A DNA stretch of 64,000 nucleotides from Corynebacterium jeikeium (GCF_000738175.1 NZ_JFCH01000027.1:103767-167766); one strand, 5' to 3'; shown: positions 18,270-28,446, counted from the first letter of the stretch. Notes: generated from the letters alone by a model not told the origin. Numbers and translations: made by a program.

Positions 18270-21200
18270 GTGAGCAGCGCAAATTTCGGTCAAAACGAGT
18301 GGCTGGTCGATTTGATGTACCAGCAGTACAAGGAAGACCCAAGGTCTGTCGACGCTGAATGGCGCGATTACTTTGAGAAAAATTCCTCTCCCGTAAGTTC
18401 GTCGAGCAACACCCAGGCTGCGACGGACAACGGAGCACAAAAGACCACGGGCGGCCAAAGCTCCACCAAGAACACCGTCACCCCCACCCGGGATACGACG
18501 GCGGGTGGCAAGCAGCCTAAGGGCGCTGCATCCCAAAACCAGGACAGCAGCGTTAAGCCCACCCCGAAGCGCACCGCTCCGCCTGCTCCGAAGCAGCCGG
18601 TAGAGGCGCCGGAACCCGGCGAGTCCCCCATTAAGGGCGCCGCAAAGGCCGTAGTTAAGAACATGGACGCTTCCCTGGAGATCCCGACGGCTACGTCCGT
18701 GCGCGATATGCCGGCGAAGCTGATGTTCGAAAACCGCGCGATGGTCAACGAGACCCTGCGTGCACGCGGCGGCGGCAAGATTAGCTTTACTCACATCATC
18801 GGCTACGCCCTGGTGCAGGCAGTCAAGGCCCACCCGGATATGAACAACTCCTACGAGGTTGTCGACGGTAAGCCGACCCTCGTTACCCCGGAGCACATCA
18901 ACCTGGGCCTGGCTATTGACATGGTGGGCAAGAACGGTCAGCGTTCCCTGGTGGTTGCAGCCATCAAGGAAGCCGAGAACATGTCCTTCGGCGAGTTCGT
19001 GGAAAAGTACGAGGACGTTGTTCACCGCGGCCGCGAAGGCAAGCTGACGATGGACGACTTCACCGGCGTGACCATCTCCCTGACCAACCCGGGCGGCATC
19101 GGCACCCGCCACTCCGTGCCGCGCCTGACAAAGGGCCAGGGCGCCATCATCGGCGTGGGCTCCATGGACTACCCCGCCGAGTTCGCGGGCGCATCCGAGG
19201 ATCGCCTGGGCGAGATGGGCATCGGCAAGCTGGTGACCATCACCTCCACTTATGACCACCGCATCATCCAGGGTGCGGAGTCCGGTGAGTTCCTGCGCAC
19301 CATGAGCCGCCTGCTGATCAACGACGAGTTCTGGGACGAGATCTTCCACGCCATGCGCGTGCCCTACGCTCCGACCCGTTGGAGCCAGGACCTGCCGAAC
19401 ATCGGCGTAGACAAGTCCACCCGTGTGATGCAGCTGATCGAGGCCTACCGCTCCCGCGGCCACCTGATCGCCAACGTCAACCCGCTGCAGTGGACCCAGC
19501 CGGGTCTACCTATCCCGGACCACTCCGACCTGGACATCGAGTCCCACGGCCTGACCCTCTGGGACTTCGACCGCACCTTCCACGTCGGTGGTTTCGCTGG
19601 CCGCGAGACCATGACGCTGCGTGAGGTTCTTTCCCACCTGCGCAAGGCCTACACCCTCAAGGTTGGCTCGGAGTACACCCACATTCTGGACGCCGAAGAG
19701 CGCACCTGGCTGCAGGAGCGCATCGAGGCTGGCCAGGAGGGATTCAGCCCGGCACAGCAGAAGTACATCCTGCAGAAGTTGAACTCCGCCGAGGCTTTCG
19801 AGAACTTCCTGCAGACCAAGTACGTCGGCCAGAAGCGCTTCTCTCTGGAGGGCGCTGAGACCCTGATCCCGATGATGGATGCCGCCATCGACCGCGCTGC
19901 CGACGCAGCCCTGGACGAGGTCATTATCGGCATGCCGCACCGTGGCCGCCTGAACGTACTGGCCAACATCGTGGGCAAGCCTTACGCACAGATCTTCACC
20001 GAGTTCGAGGGCAACATCGATCCGGGCGCCGCTGGCGGTTCCGGCGACGTGAAGTACCACCTGGGCCAAGAGGGCCACTACCACCAGATGTTCGGCGACA
20101 ACGAGATCGACATCTACCTGGCCGCCAACCCCTCCCACCTGGAGGCCGTGAACCCGGTCATGGAGGGCATCGCCCGCGCCAAGCAGGATCAGCTGCACGA
20201 GAAGCACACCGTTATGCCGCTGCTGCTGCACGGCGACGCTGCCTTCACCGGCCTGGGTATCGTGCAGGAGACCATCAACCTGGCTCGCCTGGAGGCCTAC
20301 GAGGTCGGCGGTACCATCCACATCATCGTGAACAACCAGATCGGCTTCACCACCACCCCAGATGCCGGCCGTTCCACCCACTACGCCACCGACCTGGCGA
20401 AGGGCTTCGACAGCCCGGTGTTCCACGTCAACGGCGACGACCCAGAGGCAGTCGTGTGGGTCGCACACCTGGCTGTGGATTACCGCAACCGCTTCGGCAA
20501 GGACGTATTCATCGACCTGGTTACCTACCGCCGTCGCGGCCACAACGAGGCCGACGATCCGTCGATGACCCAGCCGCTGATGTACAAGCTGATTGGGGAG
20601 ACGAAGAGCTCTCGCGATCAGTACACCGAGACCCTGCTGGGCCGCGGCGACCTGACCGAGGAAGACATCGAGCGCGTGCAGCGCGACTTCCACGAGCAGC
20701 TGGAGACCGTGTTCACCCAGGTGCGCGAAGCCGAGAAGGGCTCGAAACCAAAGGAGCAGAGCGGCATTACCGGTTCCCAGGATCTGCCGCACGGTCTGGA
20801 TACCTCTGTGGGTCGAGAGCTCATCGAGCACATCGGCGACCTGTTTGCCGATGTTCCTGATCACATCACCCCGCACCCGCGCGTAAAGCCGGTGATCAAG
20901 CGCCGCAAGGAAATGTCCCGCAACGGCAAGATCGACTGGGGCTTCGCCGAGCTGCTGGCCTTCGGCTCCCTGGTTGACGGTGGCAAACTGGTGCGCCTGG
21001 TTGGTGAGGATTCCCTGCGCGGTACCTTCACCCAGCGCCACGCTATCCTCTTCGATCACACCGACCACGATCGCTACAGCCCGCTGGAAGAGCTGGCACG
21101 CGAGTCTGGCAAGGGCGGCGGCTTCGAGGCCTACAACTCCGCTCTGACTGAGTACGCGGGCATGGGCTTCGAGTACGGCTACTCCGTGGGTAACCCGGAT

Positions 21201-21965
21201 GCCCTGGTGGCTTGGGAGGCTCAGTTCGGCGACTTCGCCAACGGCGCCCAGACCATCCTCGACGAATACGTCTCCTCCGGCGAGGCCAAGTGGGGTCAGG
21301 TTTCCTCCCTGGTTCTGCTACTGCCGCACGGCTACGAGGGTCAGGGTCCGGACCACTCCTCCGCCCGCATCGAGCGTTTCCTGCAGATGTCCGCTGAGGG
21401 CTCCTGGACCATCGCCCAACCGTCCACCCCGGCGAACTACTTCCACTTGCTGCGTCGCCACGCTCTGGGCTCTTTGAAGCGCCCGCTGGTCGTCTTTACC
21501 CCGAAGTCGATGCTGCGCAACAAGATGGCTGTTTCCTCTGTGGAGGACTTCACCGAGGTGAAGAAGTTCCAGTCCGTGATCGACGATCCGAACCAGAACG
21601 GCAAGAACGAAAACGTCAAGACCGTCCTGATGTGCTCGGGCAAGATCTACTGGGACCTGGAGAAGAAGCGTCAGGCAGACGGTCGCGACGATGTGGCAAT
21701 CGTCCGTGTGGAGATGCTGCACCCGATTCCGTTCAACCGCATCAAGGATGCGCTGGATAACTACCCGAACGCAGAGGTGCGCTGGGTTCAGGACGAGCCG
21801 GCCAACCAGGGCCCGTGGCCGTTCCTGGCTCTGCAGCTACCGGAGCACATCCCGGATATCCAGCTGAAGCGCGTGTCCCGCCGTGCACAGTCCTCCACCG
21901 CAACCGGTGTTGCGAAGGTGCACCAGCTGGAGCAGAAGCAGCTGCTGGAGGAAGCTTTCGAGTAA
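18270..21965 (+). CDS. odhA: 2-oxoglutarate dehydrogenase fused E2-E1 subunit
   Basis: A 1231-residue enzyme of the actinobacterial OdhA/Kgd type, the TCA-cycle step from 2-oxoglutarate to succinyl-CoA. Residues 1-40 form the short N-terminal helix region, followed by a Pro/Thr/Ser-rich linker to about 125. An E2 succinyltransferase domain (about 130-360) has its catalytic His in TYDHRIIQG (His330). The E1 domain follows, with HRGRLNVL (558-565) and the thiamine-diphosphate residues HGDAAF (654-659) to NNQIGFTT (688-695). No lipoyl domain is present, so it relies on the pyruvate dehydrogenase E2. In related species the FHA protein OdhI inhibits it. Start is GTG with GAGGA six bases upstream. 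Confidence 0.97.
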   Translation: MSSANFGQNEWLVDLMYQQYKEDPRSVDAEWRDYFEKNSSPVSSSSNTQAATDNGAQKTTGGQSSTKNTVTPTRDTTAGGKQPKGAASQNQDSSVKPTPKRTAPPAPKQPVEAPEPGESPIKGAAKAVVKNMDASLEIPTATSVRDMPAKLMFENRAMVNETLRARGGGKISFTHIIGYALVQAVKAHPDMNNSYEVVDGKPTLVTPEHINLGLAIDMVGKNGQRSLVVAAIKEAENMSFGEFVEKYEDVVHRGREGKLTMDDFTGVTISLTNPGGIGTRHSVPRLTKGQGAIIGVGSMDYPAEFAGASEDRLGEMGIGKLVTITSTYDHRIIQGAESGEFLRTMSRLLINDEFWDEIFHAMRVPYAPTRWSQDLPNIGVDKSTRVMQLIEAYRSRGHLIANVNPLQWTQPGLPIPDHSDLDIESHGLTLWDFDRTFHVGGFAGRETMTLREVLSHLRKAYTLKVGSEYTHILDAEERTWLQERIEAGQEGFSPAQQKYILQKLNSAEAFENFLQTKYVGQKRFSLEGAETLIPMMDAAIDRAADAALDEVIIGMPHRGRLNVLANIVGKPYAQIFTEFEGNIDPGAAGGSGDVKYHLGQEGHYHQMFGDNEIDIYLAANPSHLEAVNPVMEGIARAKQDQLHEKHTVMPLLLHGDAAFTGLGIVQETINLARLEAYEVGGTIHIIVNNQIGFTTTPDAGRSTHYATDLAKGFDSPVFHVNGDDPEAVVWVAHLAVDYRNRFGKDVFIDLVTYRRRGHNEADDPSMTQPLMYKLIGETKSSRDQYTETLLGRGDLTEEDIERVQRDFHEQLETVFTQVREAEKGSKPKEQSGITGSQDLPHGLDTSVGRELIEHIGDLFADVPDHITPHPRVKPVIKRRKEMSRNGKIDWGFAELLAFGSLVDGGKLVRLVGEDSLRGTFTQRHAILFDHTDHDRYSPLEELARESGKGGGFEAYNSALTEYAGMGFEYGYSVGNPDALVAWEAQFGDFANGAQTILDEYVSSGEAKWGQVSSLVLLLPHGYEGQGPDHSSARIERFLQMSAEGSWTIAQPSTPANYFHLLRRHALGSLKRPLVVFTPKSMLRNKMAVSSVEDFTEVKKFQSVIDDPNQNGKNENVKTVLMCSGKIYWDLEKKRQADGRDDVAIVRVEMLHPIPFNRIKDALDNYPNAEVRWVQDEPANQGPWPFLALQLPEHIPDIQLKRVSRRAQSSTATGVAKVHQLEQKQLLEEAFE

Positions 21966-22013
21966 AGCGCTCCCCCGCCAGGCGTTAGCCCCGCGCTAGC
22001 GCCCAAGCAAGGC

Positions 22014-22057
22014 AAGAGCCCGCCACGAACCTCCAAGGTTTAAGTGGCGGGCTCTTT
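22014..22057. terminator. Terminator after odhA
   Basis: AAGAGCCCGCCAC (22014-22026) pairs with GTGGCGGGCTCTT (22044-22056), with an inner AACCT/AGGTT stem in the loop and TTT following. It can also serve the converging lipoprotein gene. Confidence 0.92.
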
Positions 22058-22097
22058 CGCGCTGCGCGCCTCATACAGCCGCAGGAAGCGGCTGCTC

Positions 22098-22703
22098 CTA
22101 GGCCCCGAGCATCTCCATCGACGTCCCCTGCGTAACGGAGTTCAACTGTCGGATTTCATCGCGCCCGACCACCCGCTTCGCGTACAGCACCACTGCGTTT
22201 TGCGGTAGCGAACTATCCGAGCAGGGGGTGGCTACCCCGGGCAAAGTCGCTCCAACCTCCTGCGGAAGGGAGCTCAGCAGCTCGTCGTAGACGAGGTACT
22301 TCTCATCCACCTCTTCCCCACTGCCATCTTCCCCGCTGTGGGCCTTCTTCAGTTCCTGCCGCAGTTCCATTGCCCGGTTGCGGTCCAGCAGTTCCAGCAG
22401 TTCGCCCGTACAGCCGAAGGTAACGTTAATTTCCCCGGTGCGTAGCTGCCGTACTCGCAGGTCCGCCGGTACAGGCTGGCGCTCTCCCTTACGATCCTCA
22501 CCGTTGAGCTCCCGCACCAGGTAGCGCGCGAAAGCATCGGCGTAGCGCTCGGGCATCGGTGCATCGCCCACTGGCTTCTCCGGCACCCCAATCAGGAAGG
22601 GCTCGGGCTGTTCTTCAGCACAGGCCGTCAGGCCGCCGATGGCTGCCAGGCAGGTTGCTGTCGCGATTATTGACGCCACGTTTCGCCCGCCCAGCATTCG
22701 CAT
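22098..22703 (-). CDS. Putative lipoprotein, function unknown
   Basis: A 201-residue protein with a lipoprotein signal: basic start, hydrophobic core and lipobox GLTAC with the modifiable Cys near residue 28, followed by AEEQPEP. It should be lipid-anchored on the outer face of the membrane. The mature part has a conserved-looking cysteine pair (FGCTG and TPCSD), suggesting one disulphide, and a charged central segment. I do not recognise the family. It is divergent from the MgtE-like gene and faces the odhA terminator. Confidence 0.75.
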   Translation of the reverse strand: MRMLGGRNVASIIATATCLAAIGGLTACAEEQPEPFLIGVPEKPVGDAPMPERYADAFARYLVRELNGEDRKGERQPVPADLRVRQLRTGEINVTFGCTGELLELLDRNRAMELRQELKKAHSGEDGSGEEVDEKYLVYDELLSSLPQEVGATLPGVATPCSDSSLPQNAVVLYAKRVVGRDEIRQLNSVTQGTSMEMLGA

Positions 22704-22784
22704 CTCTATCTTGCCCCTTTGTTCGCCGTACGCTATCCACGCGCCTACTAACTCGCCACATTCTACCCCGTGGTGGCTATGAAG

Positions 22785-22790
22785 TAACCT
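22785..22790 (+). promoter_or_regulatory. -10 element for MgtE-like gene, leaderless
   Basis: TAACCT ends 8 nt before ATG 22799, with no Shine-Dalgarno between. Confidence 0.5.
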
Positions 22791-22798
22791 AAGTACCC

Positions 22799-24115
22799 AT
22801 GAGTACTAGTCGTGTTTATGCAGGACGTTTGGCCGGCCTTGTTGTGCTGGGGCCGGATGGCGAGTCCGTCGGCCGTGTCCGCGATGTCGTCATCACCATC
22901 CACGGCGACAATGCGACTGCCCTGGGCTTAGTGGTGGAGATTGCGAATAAGCGCAAGATTTTCCTCCCGATGCTCCGCATCGCAACAATCACCGGCACGG
23001 ACATCACCACCACGTCCAGTTCGGTGAACCTGCGCCCCTTTAAGTCTCGCTCTGCAGAGCTGACGATCTTCGAGGACCTCATCGGTTCGAAGGTGCACAC
23101 GGACGATCCAGGGCACGAGGAGCTGCATGGCAAGGTCGTGGAGATCACGGACGTGGAGCTCACTCGCAGCCGTCGCCGCGAGTGGAAGATCCGCAATCTG
23201 GCCGTGACTCAGCGAAGCCGTTTGGGCCGCAAGACGTCAATCGACGTCATCCCGATCGAGCACATCCAGGGTCTCCACGCCTCGGGCACGGGCGCGGTGA
23301 ACCAGGATGCGGAGCTGATCGCCTCGTTCCAGCAGATGCGCAACGCCGACGTGGCGAACGCCCTGGTGGAGATGGACGATGCGCGACGCAACAAGATCGC
23401 TTCCGAGCTGGACGATGAGCGTCTGGCGGATGTGCTGGCCGAGATGCCGGACGACGATCAGGCGGAGATTCTTGAACATCTGAACATCGAACGCGCTGCG
23501 GACGTCCTGGAGGAGATGGATCCGGACGATGCCGCCGATATTCTGGCCGAGCTGCCGGAGGACACCTCGGACGTCCTGCTGGAGCTGATGGATCCCGAGG
23601 AGTCGGAGCCCGTCCGTCGTCTCATGGACTTCTCGCCCGAAACTGTGGGTGCGTTGATGACGCCCGAGCCGATCATTTTGACGCCCCAAGCCACCGTCGC
23701 CGAAGCTCTCGCCCACGCGCGCAATCCAGAGCTGCCGACTTCCCTGTCTTCCCTAATCTTTGTTGTACGGCCTCCCCAAGCCACCCCGACAGGCAAGTAT
23801 CTGGGCTGTGTCCACCTACAGAAGTTGCTGCGCGAACCCCCGTCCTCCCTGATCGGCGGCATCCTGGATCTGGAGCTGCCGGCGTTGTTCGCCGAAGATA
23901 GTCAGGAGACCGCGGCGCGCTACTTTGCGACATACAACCTGGTGTGCGGCCCAGTGCTGGACCACGACCAGCACCTGCTGGGAGCCGTGAGCGTCGATGA
24001 CCTGCTGGACCACATGCTGCCGGAGGACTGGCGTGAGGAAGACTGGCGTGTAGATTCTCCGGCAACGACTGCAGCGCCGAACACGCCAGCAACGCCAGAT
24101 GTGAAGGAGGTATAG
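22799..24115 (+). CDS. MgtE intracellular-domain and CBS-domain protein
   Basis: A 438-residue soluble protein that resembles the cytosolic half of MgtE magnesium channels but has no membrane channel domain. An N-terminal PRC-barrel-like region (about 1-130) is followed by the MgtE N helical repeats (about 165-275, with LADVLAEMPDDDQAEIL and DVLEEMDPDDAADIL) and a tandem CBS region (about 285-420) ending DLLDHMLPEDWREEDW. Mycobacteria carry the same arrangement (Rv1232c-like). It may sense magnesium or nucleotides and act on the neighbouring DUF1003 membrane protein, whose gene starts 7 bp on and uses an AAGGAGG lying in this gene's last codons. Confidence 0.88.
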   Translation: MSTSRVYAGRLAGLVVLGPDGESVGRVRDVVITIHGDNATALGLVVEIANKRKIFLPMLRIATITGTDITTTSSSVNLRPFKSRSAELTIFEDLIGSKVHTDDPGHEELHGKVVEITDVELTRSRRREWKIRNLAVTQRSRLGRKTSIDVIPIEHIQGLHASGTGAVNQDAELIASFQQMRNADVANALVEMDDARRNKIASELDDERLADVLAEMPDDDQAEILEHLNIERAADVLEEMDPDDAADILAELPEDTSDVLLELMDPEESEPVRRLMDFSPETVGALMTPEPIILTPQATVAEALAHARNPELPTSLSSLIFVVRPPQATPTGKYLGCVHLQKLLREPPSSLIGGILDLELPALFAEDSQETAARYFATYNLVCGPVLDHDQHLLGAVSVDDLLDHMLPEDWREEDWRVDSPATTAAPNTPATPDVKEV

Positions 24116-24122
24116 GCACACC

Positions 24123-24659
24123 ATGGCTCGCAAGTTTTCCCGCGCGGATCTCGATACACCAACCGATGCCACGCGCCAGAAAAAGAAATTCAACCTGGAT
24201 GGCGATGGTGTAGGCCGCGTTGCCGAGAACATCGCCCGCTTCCTGGGAACCGGCAAGTACCTCTTCTATCAGACCATCATCGTGGTCGCCTGGATCGCCC
24301 TGAACCTGGGCGGCATGTGGTGGAACTGGGATCCCTACCCGTTCATCCTGCTGAACCTCGCCTTCTCCACCCAGGCGGCTTACGCCGCGCCGCTGATTCT
24401 GTTGGCACAAAACCGCCAGGATGACCGCGACCGCGTCAGCTTGGATGAGGACCGTCGCCGCGCCGCGGAAACCAAGGCCGATACGGAGTTCCTGGCCCGC
24501 GAGGTCGCCAGCGTGCGCATTGCGGTGGGCGAAACCGTCACGCGCGATTACCTGCGCCGCGAGCTGGAGGAGCTCAACGACATTCTGCAACGCATCGACG
24601 ACAAGATCGACGACTCCCGCCGTGATGAAGAAGCCCGCGGGGATGCGCGCGAGGACTAA
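24123..24659 (+). CDS. DUF1003 membrane protein
   Basis: A 178-residue protein with two membrane segments (about 48-66 and 77-97, around IIVVAWIALNLGGMWWNWDPYPFILLN without the ends). The motif WDPYPFILLNL and following QNRQ(D)DRDR are the DUF1003 signature. A charged, helical C-terminal half (about 100-170) is probably a cytoplasmic coiled coil. The function is unknown. Translation is probably coupled to the MgtE-like gene; the same pair is conserved in mycobacteria, which suggests a shared role in membrane or ion homeostasis. Confidence 0.88.
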   Translation: MARKFSRADLDTPTDATRQKKKFNLDGDGVGRVAENIARFLGTGKYLFYQTIIVVAWIALNLGGMWWNWDPYPFILLNLAFSTQAAYAAPLILLAQNRQDDRDRVSLDEDRRRAAETKADTEFLAREVASVRIAVGETVTRDYLRRELEELNDILQRIDDKIDDSRRDEEARGDARED

Positions 24660-24724
24660 CCCGTGCGCCCGCAGGCGAGGCCAAATTAACGTCTCGCCAG
24701 TCGTTCGATAGACTGAAACCCATC

Positions 24725-25855
24725 ATGTCCCAAGTCACTGAATCCGCTGTACGCAGCGCGCTATCCCGCGTAGAGGATCCTGAACTAAACCGCACGATCA
24801 CGGATCTCGGAATGGTGAAGTCCATCGACATCAACGGTAGTGATGTCGCCGTGGAGATCTACCTGACGATCGCCGGCTGCCCGATGAAAAACCACCTGAC
24901 GGAAAAAACGCGCGAGGCCGCGGCTTCTGTCGAAGGCGTGGAAAACGTCACGGTCACCACCGACGTGATGAGCGACGAGCAGCGCCGCAATATCCGCCAG
25001 ATGGTGCGGGGAGACTCGGCCGACCCGGTGATTCCCTTCGCCCAGGCCGATTCCACCACTCGAGTATTTGCAGTCGCCTCCGGTAAGGGCGGCGTGGGCA
25101 AGTCCAGCGTCACCGTGAACCTGGCTGTCGCGCTGCAGAAGCGCGGCCTTAAGGTCGGCGTAATCGACGCTGACATCTACGGCCACTCCGTCCCCGGCCT
25201 CATGGGCTCCACGGACAAGCCGCACCAGGTGGACGAGATGATCATGCCGCTGCAGGCGCACGGCGTGAAGCTGATCTCCATCGGCCACTTCATCGGCGAT
25301 AACTCCCCCGTCGTGTGGCGTGGCCCGATGCTGCACCGTGCGATCCAGCAGTTCCTGGCAGATGTTTTCTGGGGCGACCTGGACATCCTGCTGCTGGACC
25401 TGCCGCCGGGCACCGGCGACGTGGCGATCTCGGTGGCACAGCTGGTGCCGAATGCCGAGCTGCTTATCGTCACCACTCCGCAGGCCGCCGCCGCAGAGGT
25501 TGCGGAGCGCGCCGGCTCGATCTCCCAGCAGACCCGCCAGCGCATCGGCGGCGTGATCGAGAACATGAGCTGGATGGACATGCCGGACGGCTCCCGCATG
25601 GAGGTCTTCGGCTCCGGTGGCGGTCAGTTCGTCGCCGACCGCCTGTCCCAGATCACTGGCGCTAAGGTGCCGCTGATGGGCCAGATCCCGCTGGATCCGA
25701 ACCTGCGCGTCGGTGGCGACCTGGGCAACCCAATCGTGCTGTCCGAGCCGAACTCGCCGGCCACCATCGCCTTCGGTGGAATCGCCGATCAGCTAGCGGT
25801 GCGCCGTAGTTCACTGGCAGGTAAGTCGCTGAACCTCGGCGTCACAAAGAAATAG
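24725..25855 (+). CDS. mrp: Mrp/ApbC-type P-loop ATPase (iron-sulphur carrier)
   Basis: A 376-residue Mrp/Nbp35 protein that is expected to deliver Fe-S clusters to apo-enzymes. An N-terminal MIP18/DUF59 domain (about 1-95) contains the Cys in TIAGCPMKNHLT. The ATPase domain has the deviant Walker A GKGGVGKSS (about 119-127) and DADIYGHSVPGLMG. The CxxC that binds the shared cluster in most Mrp proteins is missing: the segment after ENMSW reads MDMPDGSRMEVFGSGGG. I recall the same in mycobacterial homologues, so it may be an actinobacterial variant. A TAGACT hexamer sits 10 nt before ATG. Confidence 0.92.
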   Translation: MSQVTESAVRSALSRVEDPELNRTITDLGMVKSIDINGSDVAVEIYLTIAGCPMKNHLTEKTREAAASVEGVENVTVTTDVMSDEQRRNIRQMVRGDSADPVIPFAQADSTTRVFAVASGKGGVGKSSVTVNLAVALQKRGLKVGVIDADIYGHSVPGLMGSTDKPHQVDEMIMPLQAHGVKLISIGHFIGDNSPVVWRGPMLHRAIQQFLADVFWGDLDILLLDLPPGTGDVAISVAQLVPNAELLIVTTPQAAAAEVAERAGSISQQTRQRIGGVIENMSWMDMPDGSRMEVFGSGGGQFVADRLSQITGAKVPLMGQIPLDPNLRVGGDLGNPIVLSEPNSPATIAFGGIADQLAVRRSSLAGKSLNLGVTKK

Positions 25856-25886
25856 ACGAATCAGGCACAGCGCCTAAGCAAAGGGC

Positions 25887-26474
25887 CTAGGTCACGTCCT
25901 CCCACCCGTAACCGGGTGCGGAGGGCTTTTCTTTAGCAGCATCCGCGTTCCCCGCGTCACCCGTCAACTGCTCGGCGGCATCGGCGACTGGGGAATCGAG
26001 GCCAGAGCGGGACTCGCCTGCGTTGGATTGCTGAGTCACGGCAATGCCGCCGTTGTCCGCGCTACCACTGGCCGGGGTGGGTTGGGACTGCGCAGAGGCC
26101 TTGTTCTTATCGGCTTTGAGGGATTCGCGCAGGTTCGGCTTGCGCACCGTATCGACGGTGTCCTTCACGTCCTGCTTCGTTTCGTTGAAGGAGGTCAGGA
26201 AGCTATCGTCGTCATCCAGAAGCGTCTTGGTGATGAAGCCCTTCGCGCCCATCTGGCGCACCGAGTTGAGCTCCTGCAGCGGCTTGGAAAACTCTCGGAA
26301 GTCCTCCCCCAGCTCTCCGTCGATCTGCTCCTTCGCCTGAGATACGGCCTTGCGCACCGCCAGCAACATCGCGCGGGCTTCCTTGATCAGCCCCGGCAAG
26401 CGCTCCGGGCCGATCAGGAACAGCCCAACGATCAAGAGTACGAGGACTTCGCCCCAACCTACATTGGAAAACAC
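25887..26474 (-). CDS. tatB: Twin-arginine translocase subunit TatB
   Basis: A 195-residue TatB. The N-terminal membrane helix and amphipathic helix read MFSNVGWGEVLVLLIVGLF then LIGPERLPGLIKEAR, the family signature with the GPERLP hinge. A long acidic, Gln/Ser-rich C-terminal region follows. TatB with TatC binds Tat signal peptides and passes folded proteins across the membrane; a client with a clear Tat signal is encoded at 59737-61053. The start is GTG 26474. It follows the sigE and anti-sigma genes on the same strand. Confidence 0.95.
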   Translation of the reverse strand: MFSNVGWGEVLVLLIVGLFLIGPERLPGLIKEARAMLLAVRKAVSQAKEQIDGELGEDFREFSKPLQELNSVRQMGAKGFITKTLLDDDDSFLTSFNETKQDVKDTVDTVRKPNLRESLKADKNKASAQSQPTPASGSADNGGIAVTQQSNAGESRSGLDSPVADAAEQLTGDAGNADAAKEKPSAPGYGWEDVT

Positions 26475-26478
26475 CTGT

Positions 26479-26492
26479 CTAACCTAACCTAC
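26479..26492 (-). promoter_or_regulatory. tatB promoter with repeated TAGGTT
   Basis: The reverse strand reads TAGGTTAGGTTAGACAG before GTG 26474. The second TAGGTT ends 6 nt before the start, predicting a leaderless mRNA. The left half also resembles half of a DtxR iron-box (TTAGGTTAGG), but the other half does not match. Confidence 0.45.
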
Positions 26493-26510
26493 TCCGCGGA
26501 GACTTTCACT

Positions 26511-26879
26511 TTACTTCCCACGGAAGGGGAGCTTTCGCAGCAATAGATCGACACGGTCGACGAGAGTTTCGGGGCGGCGGCAACCATCGACAGAGAAGCG
26601 GTGCGGGGTCTCGACTTCGTCGCACTCGTCCGGAATGCGCTGCAGCTTTTCCATTAGCCCGCCGGGGGTGTGCACCGCGGAGGCGTGCTCACGCAGACGG
26701 TGCGCTGCACTGCGTTGAGCGCGCACCTCCGCACGGCAGGTTTCGCAGTGCACCAGGTGGATCTTTGCGCGGTGTTCGGCACGGCGGGATAGCTCCCCAT
26801 CAACCAGCGCGGCGATGGCTTCGGTGGACAGGTGGTCTACGGACAGCTCCCCCGGAAAATTCTCTACGAAAGATGTCAC
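26511..26879 (-). CDS. cseE: Anti-sigma factor of SigE (CseE/RseA-like)
   Basis: A 122-residue cytoplasmic protein with the zinc-associated anti-sigma motif Hx3CxxC (HLVHCETC, about residues 41-48), preceded by the conserved LSTEAIAALVDGELS helix. It should bind SigE and release it under envelope stress, as described for CseE in C. glutamicum and RseA in mycobacteria. There is no membrane segment. It lies between sigE and tatB on the same strand, about 90 bp after sigE. Confidence 0.88.
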   Translation of the reverse strand: MTSFVENFPGELSVDHLSTEAIAALVDGELSRRAEHRAKIHLVHCETCRAEVRAQRSAAHRLREHASAVHTPGGLMEKLQRIPDECDEVETPHRFSVDGCRRPETLVDRVDLLLRKLPFRGK

Positions 26880-26972
26880 GTGCCGTCCTACCTGCCTTTC
26901 TGCATGTCCCAGTTGCGGTTACGCTCTATGTTTCTTAGCTACCAGTAGCAGCTAAGCCAGACCTGAACCGGC

Positions 26973-27557
26973 CTAGGCCTGGCCGGTGAAAACCAGTTCG
27001 CCTTGGTTACGCTCCAGGTTACCCCGAAGCTGCGCGCGGGCGCGGTGAATGCGGGAGCGCACGGTGCCCATCTTGATGCCAAGCGTCTGAGAAATCTCGT
27101 CGTAGCTCATGCCCAGCCCATCACACAGCACGACTGCCACGCGGTATTCCGGGGCCAGCTGATCCAGCGCCTGCTCCAGTGCCGGGTCGAGGTTGTTGAG
27201 CTCGAACGTGGCTGCGGGGTCGGCGATGCCGCCTTCGATGAGGTCGTAATCCTCCGGCAGCGCCTCCATGCGGATCTTCGCGCGGCGGCGAACCATGTCG
27301 AGGAACAGGTTGGTGGTGATGCGGTGCAGCCACCCTTCAAAGGTGCCCGGCTGGTAGCTCTTCAGGCTGCGGAAGACACGCATGAACGTATCCTGCGTGA
27401 GGTCTTCTGCGTCTTGCTGGTTACCCGCTAGCCGGTAGGCCAGGCGGTACACACTGTCGGCGTGCTCTTCGACCAGTTCCCCCCAGGTCGGAAGTTCACC
27501 TGTTCCTGCGTCGAATTCGGCGGTGGTTCGCGGAACGGGGTTCTGGTCTGCGTTCAT
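26973..27557 (-). CDS. sigE: ECF RNA polymerase sigma factor SigE
   Basis: A 194-residue extracytoplasmic-function sigma factor. Region 2 (about 35-100) has [20 protein letters not shown] and the Trp-Leu-His stretch [13 protein letters not shown]; region 4 (about 125-185) has [20 protein letters not shown], the helix-turn-helix that reads the -35 element. The position between an O-methyltransferase and the anti-sigma factor gene matches SigE of C. glutamicum and M. tuberculosis, which direct cell-surface stress genes. The divergent gap of about 200 bp to the methyltransferase holds both promoters. Confidence 0.93.
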   Translation of the reverse strand: MNADQNPVPRTTAEFDAGTGELPTWGELVEEHADSVYRLAYRLAGNQQDAEDLTQDTFMRVFRSLKSYQPGTFEGWLHRITTNLFLDMVRRRAKIRMEALPEDYDLIEGGIADPAATFELNNLDPALEQALDQLAPEYRVAVVLCDGLGMSYDEISQTLGIKMGTVRSRIHRARAQLRGNLERNQGELVFTGQA

Positions 27558-27748
27558 GGCCGTAATTATGGCTAATCGTCCTCAAAAAGTTGTGCTGCTC
27601 ACCTGGCAGTTTCCTGTGAGGATTTTACCCCTATCTGGGGAGCAAAGAAAGCTCGTCACTTCGGTCACTTGTGTTTACTCTCTTTTCTATTTTTGACGCC
27701 ACCGTCTGACATGCCGAGGGCAAGCTCAACATCGGCGCATTCCTGCCC

Positions 27749-27754
27749 TATCGT
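27749..27754 (+). promoter_or_regulatory. -10 element for O-methyltransferase, leaderless
   Basis: TATCGT ends 8 nt before GTG 27763, with no Shine-Dalgarno. Confidence 0.5.
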
Positions 27755-27762
27755 GTGAAGGC

Positions 27763-28443
27763 GTGAATGCTGCATCATCTTCCCCCATTGAGGCCATCCG
27801 TGAGTACGTCCGGGCGACCACCGAGCCGGACGAGGTGACCACCGCCGCCGTAGAGGCAGCAGAAGAGTTTGGTCTGCTCACCCCCGATGCGATGACTGCC
27901 GAGTTCTTGGAGTTCATCGCCACCCGCGCTGGCGCGAACGCCGCTGCCCAGGGGCACACCCCCACCGGCATTATCGTTTCCCCCGCCAGCGGTGTGATTG
28001 GCCTGCACCTGTTTAAGGGACTGAACGCAGCACAGGTGGAAGGCCACCTAACGTGCATTGAGCCGGAGGTGCAGCACCAGCAGCTGGCCAAGCAGGCTTT
28101 CGCCAACGCAGGCCAGCGCCCGAATACCTTCCGCTTCCTCCCCAGCGCACCGCTGGACGTCATTCGCCGACTGGCAACCGATAGCTACGACATCGCGGTC
28201 GCAGAAGCAGCCACGGAAGAGTTCACGGCCATCGTGGAATCCACGCTCCCCGCTCTGCGCACAGGTGGCGTGCTGATCCTGCTGGACAGTCTGATGGACG
28301 GACTAGTCGGCGACGAAAGCCACACCGACCGCCAGACCGTGCGCGCCCGCGAAGCAGATCAGTTCTTCCGCGAGCTGGACAACGCCAAGGTCGCCCGCCT
28401 CCCCCTCGGCGCCGGTGCAACGCTGATCACCAAGACCAGCTAA
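27763..28443 (+). CDS. O-methyltransferase family protein (class I SAM fold)
   Basis: A 226-residue protein related to the catechol-type O-methyltransferase family (Rv1220c-like), divergent from sigE as in mycobacteria. The start IEAIREYVRATTEPDE and helical lead-in fit the family. The SAM-binding loop is degenerate: instead of an EIGTGxGYS motif it reads GIIVSPASGVIGLHL, although the acidic residue that contacts the ribose is kept in LTCIEPEV. So methyl transfer is likely but not certain. The GTG start follows a -10 hexamer closely. A terminator follows. Confidence 0.8.
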   Translation: MNAASSSPIEAIREYVRATTEPDEVTTAAVEAAEEFGLLTPDAMTAEFLEFIATRAGANAAAQGHTPTGIIVSPASGVIGLHLFKGLNAAQVEGHLTCIEPEVQHQQLAKQAFANAGQRPNTFRFLPSAPLDVIRRLATDSYDIAVAEAATEEFTAIVESTLPALRTGGVLILLDSLMDGLVGDESHTDRQTVRAREADQFFRELDNAKVARLPLGAGATLITKTS

Positions 28444-28446
28444 CAA

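Noticed and set aside
19506-21068. Long reverse-strand open frame of over 500 codons opposite odhA
   Set aside because: It is a shadow of the strong codon bias of odhA; the translation is Val/Gln/His/Gly-rich with no family features and no ribosome site.
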